From NCBI GenBank assembly GCA_002279765.1, contig NCCR01000034.1, positions 63,288 through 68,626 of the forward strand: a stretch of 5,339 nucleotides of DNA, in the 5' to 3' direction. The stretch is from Verrucomicrobia bacterium 12-59-8 (GTDB taxonomy: Bacteria; Verrucomicrobiota; Verrucomicrobiae; Verrucomicrobiales; Verrucomicrobiaceae). Positions 1 through 4,913 of this stretch are shown in pieces. The notes under the pieces are model-generated. The model did no database searches, was not told the origin of the DNA, and saw nothing but the letters and a program-made list of their open reading frames with translations. The stretch's first letter is position 1. Every line of letters starts with the position of its first letter. A program made the translations under genes and the position numbers.

Positions 1-351
1 ACAGACGATCGTTGAGAGCCCGAAGAGTGAGCGTAGCGAACCGATGACGAATGGCGGAGGCTTTGCGGGCGGGGAGTGGGGGAAGAGCTGAATCAATGCA
101 CTGTAGATGGAGTGAGAAGGATGGGGCGGTTTGGACGGTCTTTCTTGCGGCAACGTGAATGGTGGGCAAGGGGAATGGATTCTGAGGGGAGTCCTGAGTT
201 GACGCACCGCAGAGATGGGAACGCCGCAGAAGTTTTTCAGAAACGATCTTTTGGGCGGTCCAGCCTTGCGGTGTTCAATCTGGGGGGGCTCAGGAGATGT
301 GAATGAATCACCGTGTGTTGCTCGTGATGGGCATCCCGTCTGATGCGGCTT
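1..351. other. Stretch without a supportable gene
   Basis: No convincing gene is seen here. The plus strand is rich in G and purines. A frame open from base 2 to a TGA at 89-91 could be the last 29 codons of a gene entering from the left, but its residues match no family I know. A 76-codon frame from 76 to 306 has a low-complexity, Arg/Gly-rich product and no homology I can recognise. Around 201-236 there is a degenerate cgcag-type stretch (CCGCAGAG, then CGCCGCAGA and a T-run) resembling CGCAGAG-rich intergenic repeats of environmental bacteria. Small inverted repeats occur near the tRNA end, for example GCATC/GATGC at 331-346. Confidence 0.5.
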
Positions 352-380
352 CTTCCGTCTGGGCCTCGTTGAGGCGGAAG
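352..380 (-). terminator. Hairpin just downstream of tRNA-Val
   Basis: Read on the minus strand, two bases after the encoded CCA there is CTTCC-GCCTC-AAC-GAGGC, then a 6-base bulge, then GGAAG. This gives two stacked 5-bp stems. Its position directly behind the tRNA suits transcript termination or 3'-end processing. No T-run follows, so it is not a standard intrinsic terminator. Confidence 0.3.
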
Positions 381-381
381 A

Positions 382-456
382 TGGTGCGCGGAGAGGGATT
401 CGAACCCCCGACCAACTCGGTGTAAGCGAGCCGCTCTACCACTGAGCTATCCGCGC
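382..456 (-). tRNA. tRNA-Val(UAC), CCA encoded
   Basis: Read on the minus strand, this folds as a complete cloverleaf of 72 bases plus an encoded CCA (382-384). The acceptor stem GCGCGGA pairs perfectly with TCCGCGC. The D-arm is GCTC-AGTGGTA-GAGC. The anticodon stem GCTCG/CGAGT (one G-U pair) closes the loop CTTACAC, giving anticodon UAC, which reads GUA and related valine codons. The variable loop is five bases. The T-arm GGGGG/CCCTC (one G-U pair) encloses TTCGAAT, and the discriminator base is A. All conserved positions are intact, so it should be functional. It is transcribed in the same direction as the LysR gene upstream but has its own promoter at 476-504. No second copy of its 3' end occurs in the window. 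Confidence 0.97.
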
Positions 457-475
457 GGTGTGATTGATCCTGAGC

Positions 476-504
476 TGTGTATGGCGAAACATTGGCGCTG
501 TCAA
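476..504 (-). promoter_or_regulatory. Sigma-70-type promoter of tRNA-Val
   Basis: On the minus strand, a perfect -35 box TTGACA (504-499) is followed after exactly 17 bases by TACACA (481-476), a partial match to the -10 consensus. Transcription would start near 469, leaving a leader of about a dozen bases before the mature tRNA 5' end at 456. Position, spacing and direction all fit a dedicated tRNA promoter. Confidence 0.7.
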
Positions 505-519
505 ATCCTGTTGATCCTG

Positions 520-559
520 CTTTGGCATACTCGCATGCCTTCCCGGCATGCGTGCAAAG
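520..559 (-). terminator. Strong hairpin between lysR and tRNA promoter
   Basis: A perfect 8-bp stem, CGCATGCC (532-539) with GGCATGCG (545-552), has a 5-base loop. The outer bases CTTTG (520-524) and CAAAG (555-559) can extend it across an internal bulge. It lies 44 to 84 bases past the lysR stop codon and before the tRNA promoter. It could end the lysR transcript and insulate the tRNA. There is no downstream U-tract on the minus strand, so a Rho-dependent or mRNA-stabilising role is equally possible. Confidence 0.4.
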
Positions 560-603
560 GGGGTAAACAATAAAATGGCTGCTGGATTCGGGCGGCCCCA
601 TGG

Positions 604-1539
604 TTATTTCGCAGCTGCAGCAGCGGTGCCTTTTTCCATTTGCTGGCGAATGGCTGGCAGGCGTTCTCGTACCAGTTCCAACCAAGCCGAAACCGTCGGC
701 GAGGGCTCGCCTTTGGGGCGGGTAAGCACTAGGTCGATAACGGGCGAAATGGGGAGCACGGGCAGTATCGTCACGCCGGGTTGCGGTATGCTGCGAACAC
801 ATCCGGGCACGAGCGCCACGCCGATGCCAGCGGCAACCGCCATCAGGACGGTATGGATCATGGGCGGTTCGCTGACGACTTGCGGAGTGAAGCCAGCCTT
901 GGCGCAAAGCTGCGTCATCGTATCGACCAGTTTGGGCGCTTCGCTGCGTTTGAACATCACAAAATCCTCACTGGCACATTGATCCAAGCGGACCCGTTTT
1001 GCCCTGGCGAGTGGATGCGTTTCAGGCACGGCCAGCATCAAGCGGTCGCGGTAAATCCGTTCCTGCGAGAAATTCTTTTCGTCCGATAAAGCCAGGGGAC
1101 GGGTGAAGCCGACGTCAATTTTCTCGCGGGCAAAGGCCTGCAATTGTTGTTCGGGAGTCATCTCAAACAAATGCACACGCACGAGAGGAAATTTTTTTCG
1201 GTATGACTGGATTAATTTCGGCAGGAAGCCGTACACCGACGCGCTGACACAGCCGATGGCGAGGGAGCCGGTTTCGCCGCGTGCGGCGCGGCGGGCAACT
1301 TGCTTGGAAAGTTCAGCATGGGCGAGAATCTTCCTGGCCTCGGACAAAAAGGCATTGCCCGCAGATGTGATCGTCACGCTGCGCTTGGTGCGGTGCAGGA
1401 GCGAAACACCGAGCTCTTCCTCCAAGGCTTTGATCTGCTGGCTGATGGCCGGCTGCGCCACATGCAATTCCTCAGCCGCACGGGTGAAGTTCTGCCGCTC
1501 GGCGACGGCCACGAAATATTTGAGATAGCGCAGTTCCAT
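604..1539 (-). CDS. LysR-type transcriptional regulator
   Basis: The 311-residue product has the size and layout of a LysR-type regulator. An N-terminal winged helix-turn-helix spans about residues 1-60, with the typical FTRAAEELHVAQPAISQQIK block at 18-37 (Q29 to K37 is the recognition helix region). A linker helix follows to about residue 88, then a two-lobed periplasmic-binding-protein-like effector domain from about 90 to 295. The effector domain reads like the BenM/CatM/CbnR branch (segments YGFLPKLI, EQQLQAF, DVGFTRP, GIGVALVPG), whose members sense aromatic or small acidic ligands; the actual inducer is unknown. The C-terminus is an odd alanine run (TAAAAAK). The chosen ATG gives the standard family N-terminus MELRYLKYF; no Shine-Dalgarno is visible. 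The gene is divergent from doxX, and a LysR-box dyad lies only 8 bases before its start codon, suggesting autoregulation. It probably controls the two plus-strand units that carry the same dyad. Confidence 0.95.
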   Translation of the reverse strand: MELRYLKYFVAVAERQNFTRAAEELHVAQPAISQQIKALEEELGVSLLHRTKRSVTITSAGNAFLSEARKILAHAELSKQVARRAARGETGSLAIGCVSASVYGFLPKLIQSYRKKFPLVRVHLFEMTPEQQLQAFAREKIDVGFTRPLALSDEKNFSQERIYRDRLMLAVPETHPLARAKRVRLDQCASEDFVMFKRSEAPKLVDTMTQLCAKAGFTPQVVSEPPMIHTVLMAVAAGIGVALVPGCVRSIPQPGVTILPVLPISPVIDLVLTRPKGEPSPTVSAWLELVRERLPAIRQQMEKGTAAAAAK

Positions 1540-1543
1540 ACCG

Positions 1544-1708
1544 GAAGCAGTAATCGCGTCAGCTTATCACTGCGAGAATTAAGTGCGATTTCAGCAATGA
1601 CCGAACATCGGCTAATTCCATCACGTCGCCCAAAGAACGGTGCGGCAAACAGAGCTCAAAAAATACAACAACAAAGCCAGTCCTATGAATACGTCCGCAA
1701 ACCACCTC
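1544..1708 (+). repeat. Operator-leader-start module, copy A
   Basis: This stretch is the first copy of an imperfect direct repeat whose partner is 2116-2278. The first 35 bases match at 30 positions, including an identical 17-base block GCTTATCACTGCGAGAA. The middle is more diverged, with shared islands such as CGATTT, AATTCCA and GGCAAAC. The end is again close: TCCTATGAAT and CCGCAAAC around the start codon. The offset between copies changes by only two bases over the whole length. Confidence 0.8.
1547..1573. promoter_or_regulatory. LysR-type operator (T-N11-A), copy A
   Basis: GCAGTAAT (1547-1554) and ATCACTGC (1566-1573) form an inverted repeat, 7 of 8 pairs, separated by exactly 11 bases. 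The T at 1554 and A at 1566 make the classical LysR T-N11-A box. It sits 8 to 34 bases upstream of the lysR start codon, so bound protein would cover the lysR promoter or leader. Its centre is 125 bases upstream of the doxX start. Family knowledge predicts repression of lysR and inducer-dependent activation of doxX; binding itself is inferred. Confidence 0.8.
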
Positions 1709-2125
1709 CATCGCCTCATCAAGCCATTATCCCTGTTCCTGGGAGTTTTGATGTTCATGTTCGGATTCCTCAAGTTCTTCCAGCCATTCCATGGATGGTT
1801 TGAGATTCAGATCCAGCAAAGCCACCTACCCCACGAGTCAATTCTCGCGGGTAAACTGGGGGAAATGGCCACCGGTTGCCTGTTCCTGCTGCCATGGTTT
1901 CGGGGATCCTTGTTCGCAAAATACAGAGAACCACTTCTCCTGCTCGCGTGTTTGAGCCTCGTTGTTCAGATGTGCGTGGCAATCTATGTCCACCTGCAAC
2001 CCGGGGTGCCTGCGGGCGTTCTTCCCCTCGGCATCAAGGCACCCGTGATTCCCGCTGTCGTTTTGCTCCTTGCATTGCTTGCTGGTTTTGCCGTTTGGAA
2101 GGAGCGGCGGGCAGAGAAGCAGTGA
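1685..2125 (+). CDS. DoxX-like integral membrane protein
   Basis: The 146-residue product is very hydrophobic with about four membrane helices: residues 11-32, 54-72, 83-104 and 117-138. The first helix contains GVLMFMFGFLKFFQP and the second AGKLGEMATGCLFL, matching the DoxX-type pattern of a G-x-x-K pair at the end of helix 1 and a G-x-x-E motif in helix 2. DoxX-like proteins are inner-membrane proteins linked to redox and thiol or quinone stress, but the biochemical role is unsettled. The C-terminus is charged (KERRAEKQ) and probably cytoplasmic. I chose the ATG at 1685, not the in-frame ATG at 1640, because its context TCCTATGAAT is repeated at the next gene's start, and helix 1 then begins near the N-terminus. 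There is no Shine-Dalgarno. The stop codon lies inside the left arm of the next operator. It could be another small four-helix family; the DoxX assignment is by motif only. Confidence 0.8.
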   Translation: MNTSANHLHRLIKPLSLFLGVLMFMFGFLKFFQPFHGWFEIQIQQSHLPHESILAGKLGEMATGCLFLLPWFRGSLFAKYREPLLLLACLSLVVQMCVAIYVHLQPGVPAGVLPLGIKAPVIPAVVLLLALLAGFAVWKERRAEKQ

Positions 2126-2278
2126 TCATCTCTGCTTATCACTGCGAGAAAAAGCACGATTTAAACAATAAACGGACACCCGCAAATTCCACACACGCCG
2201 CTCGAAAAACGCCGAGGCAAACGAACTCAGAATTGAAGAAACGACCTTAATCCTATGAATCCGACCGCAAACTTACTC
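2116..2278 (+). repeat. Operator-leader-start module, copy B
   Basis: Second copy of the imperfect direct repeat whose partner is 1544-1708. It begins inside the last codons of the doxX-like gene (GAAGCAGTGATC) and runs into the first eight codons of the peroxiredoxin-like gene, so both proteins start in a similar way (MNTSAN and MNPTAN). Conservation is highest at the operator and at the start codon and lower in the leader, as expected of an old duplication under selection at its two ends. Confidence 0.8.
2119..2145. promoter_or_regulatory. LysR-type operator (T-N11-A), copy B
   Basis: GCAGTGAT (2119-2126) and ATCACTGC (2138-2145) form a perfect 8-bp inverted repeat with an 11-base spacer, giving T2126-N11-A2138. 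The arms equal those at 1547-1573 except for one base in the left arm. The centre is 123 bases upstream of the peroxiredoxin-like start, almost the same distance as in copy A. The left arm includes the TGA stop (2123-2125) of the upstream gene. It most likely drives regulated transcription of the peroxiredoxin-like gene and the downstream oxidoreductase. As RNA, the arms could also pair as a hairpin right after the upstream stop. Confidence 0.82.
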
Positions 2279-2962
2279 ATACCCGCACAGCCCCTCCTTA
2301 CAACCACACAGGAACTGGACTCGGCCCGCAATATATATCGAGGCCAAAAGCTCCCGAAACCCGCCTTGGAAATCATGGACGCCGCGACGGCGGACCTCGA
2401 AAACAACGCTGCCGCGAGCCATGCGCTGCAGGCCGGTGACATCGCGCCGGATTTTATCCTGCCCAACGTGGAAGGCCGCAGTGTGCGACTATACACGGAA
2501 CTGGAACAGGGGCCTGTGGTGCTGGTGTTTTATCGCGGCGGCTGGTGTCCGTATTGCAACATCCACTTGCGCGGCTTTCAAAAATCGCTTGTGGACTTCA
2601 AAGCGGCCGGTGCGCAGGTGGTGGCCATTTCACCGCAGTTGCCTGATCAATCGCTGACCACGCAGGAGAAGGATGAGCTCGCGTTTTCCGTTTTGAGCGA
2701 TGTCGGTTTAAACACGGCGCGTGCGTTCGGCGTGGCTTTTGAACTGCCGAAGGCGTTGCTCGATCTCTACGCGGACTTTGATGTTCTGCTGGAGGAGTCC
2801 AACGGCGTGGAAGGTGCCAAAGAACTGCCAATGCCGGCGACATTCGTCATTCGTGCCGATCGCACTATCGCTTATGCGCATGTCGAAGCCGATTTCACGC
2901 GTCGCTCGGAACCCTTGGAAGTTTTGCGCCTCGTCCGCGAACTCCAAAACGCCACTGCCTAA
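2255..2962 (+). CDS. Peroxiredoxin-like protein, AhpC/TSA superfamily
   Basis: The 235-residue product has an N-terminal extension of about 58 residues, then a thioredoxin-fold domain. GDIAPDFILPN (61-71) is the typical opening of AhpC/TSA domains. VLVFYRGGWCPYC (89-101) holds a CXXC pair, Cys98 and Cys101. MPATFVI, with the likely cis-proline at 194, precedes the last strands. This fits the peroxiredoxin-like branch with FYRGxWCPYC, not the classical PxxxTxxC peroxidase motif, so it may act as a thiol peroxidase or as a dithiol-disulfide reductase; substrate unknown. No signal peptide is seen, so a cytoplasmic location is likely. The start at 2255 is supported by the TCCTATGAAT context repeated at 1681-1690; there is no Shine-Dalgarno. 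A LysR-box dyad lies upstream. The next gene starts 17 bases after the stop with no promoter space, so the two are probably co-transcribed. Confidence 0.93.
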   Translation: MNPTANLLIPAQPLLTTTQELDSARNIYRGQKLPKPALEIMDAATADLENNAAASHALQAGDIAPDFILPNVEGRSVRLYTELEQGPVVLVFYRGGWCPYCNIHLRGFQKSLVDFKAAGAQVVAISPQLPDQSLTTQEKDELAFSVLSDVGLNTARAFGVAFELPKALLDLYADFDVLLEESNGVEGAKELPMPATFVIRADRTIAYAHVEADFTRRSEPLEVLRLVRELQNATA

Positions 2963-2979
2963 ACATGAAATCCAATCCC

Positions 2980-4098
2980 ATGAATACGAACACACTCTTT
3001 ACTCCGCTGGACCTAGGCGCTGTCAGTCTCCGCAACCGCATCATCATGGCACCCACCACTCGGATGCGGGCGAAAATGCCCGGCAACATTCCGTGGGAAC
3101 TCAATGCGACTTATTATCGCCAGCGAGCGTCCGCCGGGCTGATCATTAGTGAAGCCACGCCGGTCTCGCCACGCGGCCACGGCTATTTTCACATGCCGGG
3201 CATTCACACGATTGAACAGGCCGACGGTTGGAAACTCGTGACGAGTGCGGTGCATGACGCGGGTGGGAAAATCTTTCTGCAACTTTTCCACGCCGGCCGG
3301 ATGTCGCACAATGATTTTCAGCCCAATGATGAACTGCCCGTGGCCCCCAGCGCCATTTCAAGCAATGGGCAGTCACCCGTCGCGCCGGGTGTATTGAAAA
3401 ACTGTCCCGTGCCCCGCGCACTGGAAACAAGGGAGATTGCCGGCGTCATTGAGGAGCACAAGCGCGCAGCGGAACTGGCCAAGGCCGCCGGCTTTGACGG
3501 TGTGGAAATCCACGCAGCCAACGGGTATCTGCTTGAGCAATTTTTGTCCGACCACGCGAATGTGCGGACGGACAAATACGGCGGCGCTTTGGTGAACCGT
3601 GCGCGGTTGATCCTCGAAGTCACCGAAGCCGTGACCTCGGTCTGGCAAGGCAGCCAGGTGGGCATCCGCTTTTCGCCCGCGAACGCTCATGACGGCATCG
3701 GGCATACCGACCGCTTTGGCACCTATGCGCATGTCATGCGCGAATTGAACCGGTTTCAGCTCGCTTATGTTCACCTTGTGGAACCCCGCGTCGCGGGGAA
3801 CTCCGAAGTCGTGCAATTTGATGCAGCGCTGAGTTCACGGAATTTTAAACCGCTGATCACTGGCGGTACGAAATTGATTTCCGCCGGCGGCCATACCTTT
3901 GCCAGCGGAACGGAAGCGGTGGAAAGCGGCGAAGCCGATGCCATCGCCTGGGGCCGCCAGTTCATCGCCAATCCTGATTTGGTGGAACGCTTCGCGAAAG
4001 ATGCGCCGCTCAATCGCTACGACCGCGAAACGTTTTACGGTGGCACGGAAATAGGTTACACGGATTATCCGTTTCTAAAATCGGAGGCGACCTCCTGA
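2980..4098 (+). CDS. Old Yellow Enzyme family NAD(P)H:flavin oxidoreductase
   Basis: The 372-residue product is a full-length TIM-barrel flavoprotein of the Old Yellow Enzyme family (NemA of E. coli is of similar length). Visible family marks: LFTPLDLG...LRNRIIMAPTTRMRA at the N-terminus, with Thr27 matching the flavin-tuning Thr37 of yeast OYE1; QLFHAGR; HAANGYLLEQFL with His178 and Asn181, the pair that binds the substrate carbonyl or nitro group, and Tyr183, the expected proton donor; RTDKYGG; GRQFIANPDL for the FMN phosphate region; and GYTDYP near the C-terminus. Such enzymes use NAD(P)H and FMN to reduce activated alkenes, quinones, nitro compounds or nitrate esters in the cytoplasm. 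An in-frame ATG at 2965 would add five residues (MKSNP). I prefer 2980 because its context ATCCCATGAATACG resembles the starts of the two upstream genes. It is probably co-transcribed with the peroxiredoxin-like gene 17 bases upstream. Confidence 0.96.
   Translation: MNTNTLFTPLDLGAVSLRNRIIMAPTTRMRAKMPGNIPWELNATYYRQRASAGLIISEATPVSPRGHGYFHMPGIHTIEQADGWKLVTSAVHDAGGKIFLQLFHAGRMSHNDFQPNDELPVAPSAISSNGQSPVAPGVLKNCPVPRALETREIAGVIEEHKRAAELAKAAGFDGVEIHAANGYLLEQFLSDHANVRTDKYGGALVNRARLILEVTEAVTSVWQGSQVGIRFSPANAHDGIGHTDRFGTYAHVMRELNRFQLAYVHLVEPRVAGNSEVVQFDAALSSRNFKPLITGGTKLISAGGHTFASGTEAVESGEADAIAWGRQFIANPDLVERFAKDAPLNRYDRETFYGGTEIGYTDYPFLKSEATS
4083..4095 (+). other. Small hairpin at OYE gene end
   Basis: GGAGG (4083-4087) and CCTCC (4091-4095) enclose CGA, ending just before the TGA stop codon. 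The stem is only 5 bp and no T-run follows, so a termination role is doubtful. Confidence 0.25.
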
Positions 4099-4130
4099 AG
4101 GTCTGCTCGCTCGAAGGAATGTGGGTCCGT

Positions 4131-4148
4131 AGTCGGTCGCAACCGGCT
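4131..4148 (+). terminator. Candidate transcription end of prx-OYE unit
   Basis: AGTCGGT (4131-4137) pairs with ACCGGCT (4142-4148), seven pairs including one G-T, around the tetraloop CGCA. It lies 33 bases after the OYE stop codon and is followed by the T/A-containing stretch GTATAGTATT. The position suits a terminator, but the missing U-tract keeps confidence low. It may instead be the left edge of the repeat relic that begins at 4159. Confidence 0.35.
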
Positions 4149-4158
4149 GTATAGTATT

Positions 4159-4324
4159 GCGACAGCGTCTTGGAATGCAGTGGCGTAGAGGCAAGGGCAA
4201 CGCTATTGCCAGGAGATAACTGCTTTCGCGAGGTGAAGTGTATTCTGTGGCCGCAGCCTACTGTTCAGCCTGCGAAAGCGGCGTCGCGCCAAGGCTTGCC
4301 GCACGCAGTCCAAGACGCTTCGCG
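4159..4324. repeat. Inverted-repeat element, probable dispersed repeat relic
   Basis: Two nested pairs of arms are visible. The outer core AGCGTCTTGGAATGC (4164-4178) is the reverse complement, 14 of 15, of GCAGTCCAAGACGCT (4305-4319), and the match continues outward through a GCGA-type end with one indel. The inner arms TGCTTTCGCGAGG (4221-4233) and CCTGCGAAAGCGG (4269-4281) are also near complements. Forward reading through the left arm gives VLECSGVEARATLLPG, which resembles the VLECGGKRSATPL peptide I remember being annotated repeatedly as short hypothetical proteins in Verrucomicrobiota; this points to a dispersed intergenic repeat and not a gene. There is no transposase. Pairing of the arms would form a long imperfect stem-loop in RNA. 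Confidence 0.6.
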
Positions 4325-4329
4325 TAGGC

Positions 4330-4466
4330 GGGGCACTGGATTTGTGATGCTGCTGTGCGTCATGCTGGCACCCAGGGCCGTAAGAGAGTTGAAGTTACTG
4401 AGGCCTGGACCGCCGTTCGAAAGATGCCGACGCTGCCTCGGTGAGTGAAACAGCCCCTAAAACCTG
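4330..4466. other. Intergenic remainder before GreA-like gene
   Basis: No gene or clear promoter box is seen here. An interrupted inverted repeat CCAGGGCC (4372-4379) with GGCCTGG (4402-4408) has a 22-base loop and one bulged base. The promoter of the GreA-like gene should lie in this stretch, but I cannot point to -35 and -10 boxes with confidence. No Shine-Dalgarno precedes the ATG at 4467. Confidence 0.4.
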
Positions 4467-4913
4467 ATGAGCAGTGCTTTTGTCAAAGAGGACACCGATG
4501 TTCCCGAGCGCACCCCACGCTGGCGGTCGGCGTCCGGGTTGCCGCCGGGGGCAATGAATTTGATGACTGAGGAAGGGGCGCAGAGGTTGCGGCTACGACT
4601 TGAGGAATTGAAGGGCTCGGCTGCGGGTGATCCAGAGATTGTGGAGCTGGAGGGCTTGCTGGAATCGGCGACGATTGTGAAACCTCCCGAGAGGCCGGAG
4701 GAAGCGGTGTTCGGAGTGAGTGTCACTGTGCAGAGCGCTGCGGGTGAGCTGGCGTGCTACCGGATCGCGGGGGTGGATGAGACTCATCTGGAACCTGGCA
4801 ATGTGAGCTGGGTCTCGGCTCTTGGGAGAGCGTTGCTGGGAGCTAAAGTAGGACAACGAGTCAGCCTGGGATCGGAACCGCAAGCCAAGTGGACGGTGGT
4901 GAAAATCGAATGA
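4467..4913 (+). CDS. GreA/GreB-like factor with shortened coiled coil
   Basis: The 148-residue product has three parts. Residues 1-29 are a polar, likely flexible tail (SSAFVKED, later LPPGA). Residues 30-71 are the remnant of the Gre N-terminal helical hairpin: MTEEGAQRLRLRLEELK, a short turn GSAAGDP, then EIVELEGLLESATIV. Residues 80-148 are the FKBP-like C-terminal domain that binds near the RNA polymerase secondary channel, with the typical FGVSVTV, YRIAGVDE, VSALGRALLGAKVGQRVSL pattern. In GreA the hairpin is much longer and carries acidic tip residues in the GDLxENAEY region that drive transcript cleavage. Here that region is missing, so cleavage stimulation is unlikely; a Rnk-like or anti-Gre role is a guess. 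Gre-related proteins with this N-terminal tail occur in many genomes. The next gene starts inside its stop codon (ATGA), suggesting translational coupling. Its G-rich plus strand differs from the 1685-4098 cassette. Confidence 0.82.
   Translation: MSSAFVKEDTDVPERTPRWRSASGLPPGAMNLMTEEGAQRLRLRLEELKGSAAGDPEIVELEGLLESATIVKPPERPEEAVFGVSVTVQSAAGELACYRIAGVDETHLEPGNVSWVSALGRALLGAKVGQRVSLGSEPQAKWTVVKIE

Noticed and set aside
76..306. 76-codon plus-strand ORF
   Set aside because: Low-complexity Arg/Gly-rich product, no motif, no recognisable start signal, in repeat-like purine-rich DNA.
382..456. tRNA-Val as integration site of a mobile island carrying the LysR cassette
   Set aside because: The cassette lies on the 5' side of the tRNA, no copy of the tRNA 3' end is found elsewhere in the window, and there is no integrase.
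308..907. 199-codon minus-strand ORF
   Set aside because: It runs through the tRNA gene and overlaps the LysR gene in another frame; its product has no coherent features.
1640..1684. Upstream ATG start for the DoxX-like protein
   Set aside because: It would add 15 polar residues before helix 1, while the ATG at 1685 has the context shared with the next gene start.
2136..2150. TTATC-N5-GAGAA as the regulator's dyad
   Set aside because: It is only an imperfect 4-of-5 dyad; the same bases are better explained by the longer GCAGTRAT-N11-ATCACTGC inverted repeat plus conserved flank.
3373..3816. Antisense ORFs within the OYE gene
   Set aside because: They are frame shadows of a well-supported coding sequence and lack any family motif.
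4170..4448. 92-codon plus-strand ORF
   Set aside because: It reads through both arms of the inverted-repeat element, and its similarity is to a repeat-derived peptide, so it is probably not a gene.
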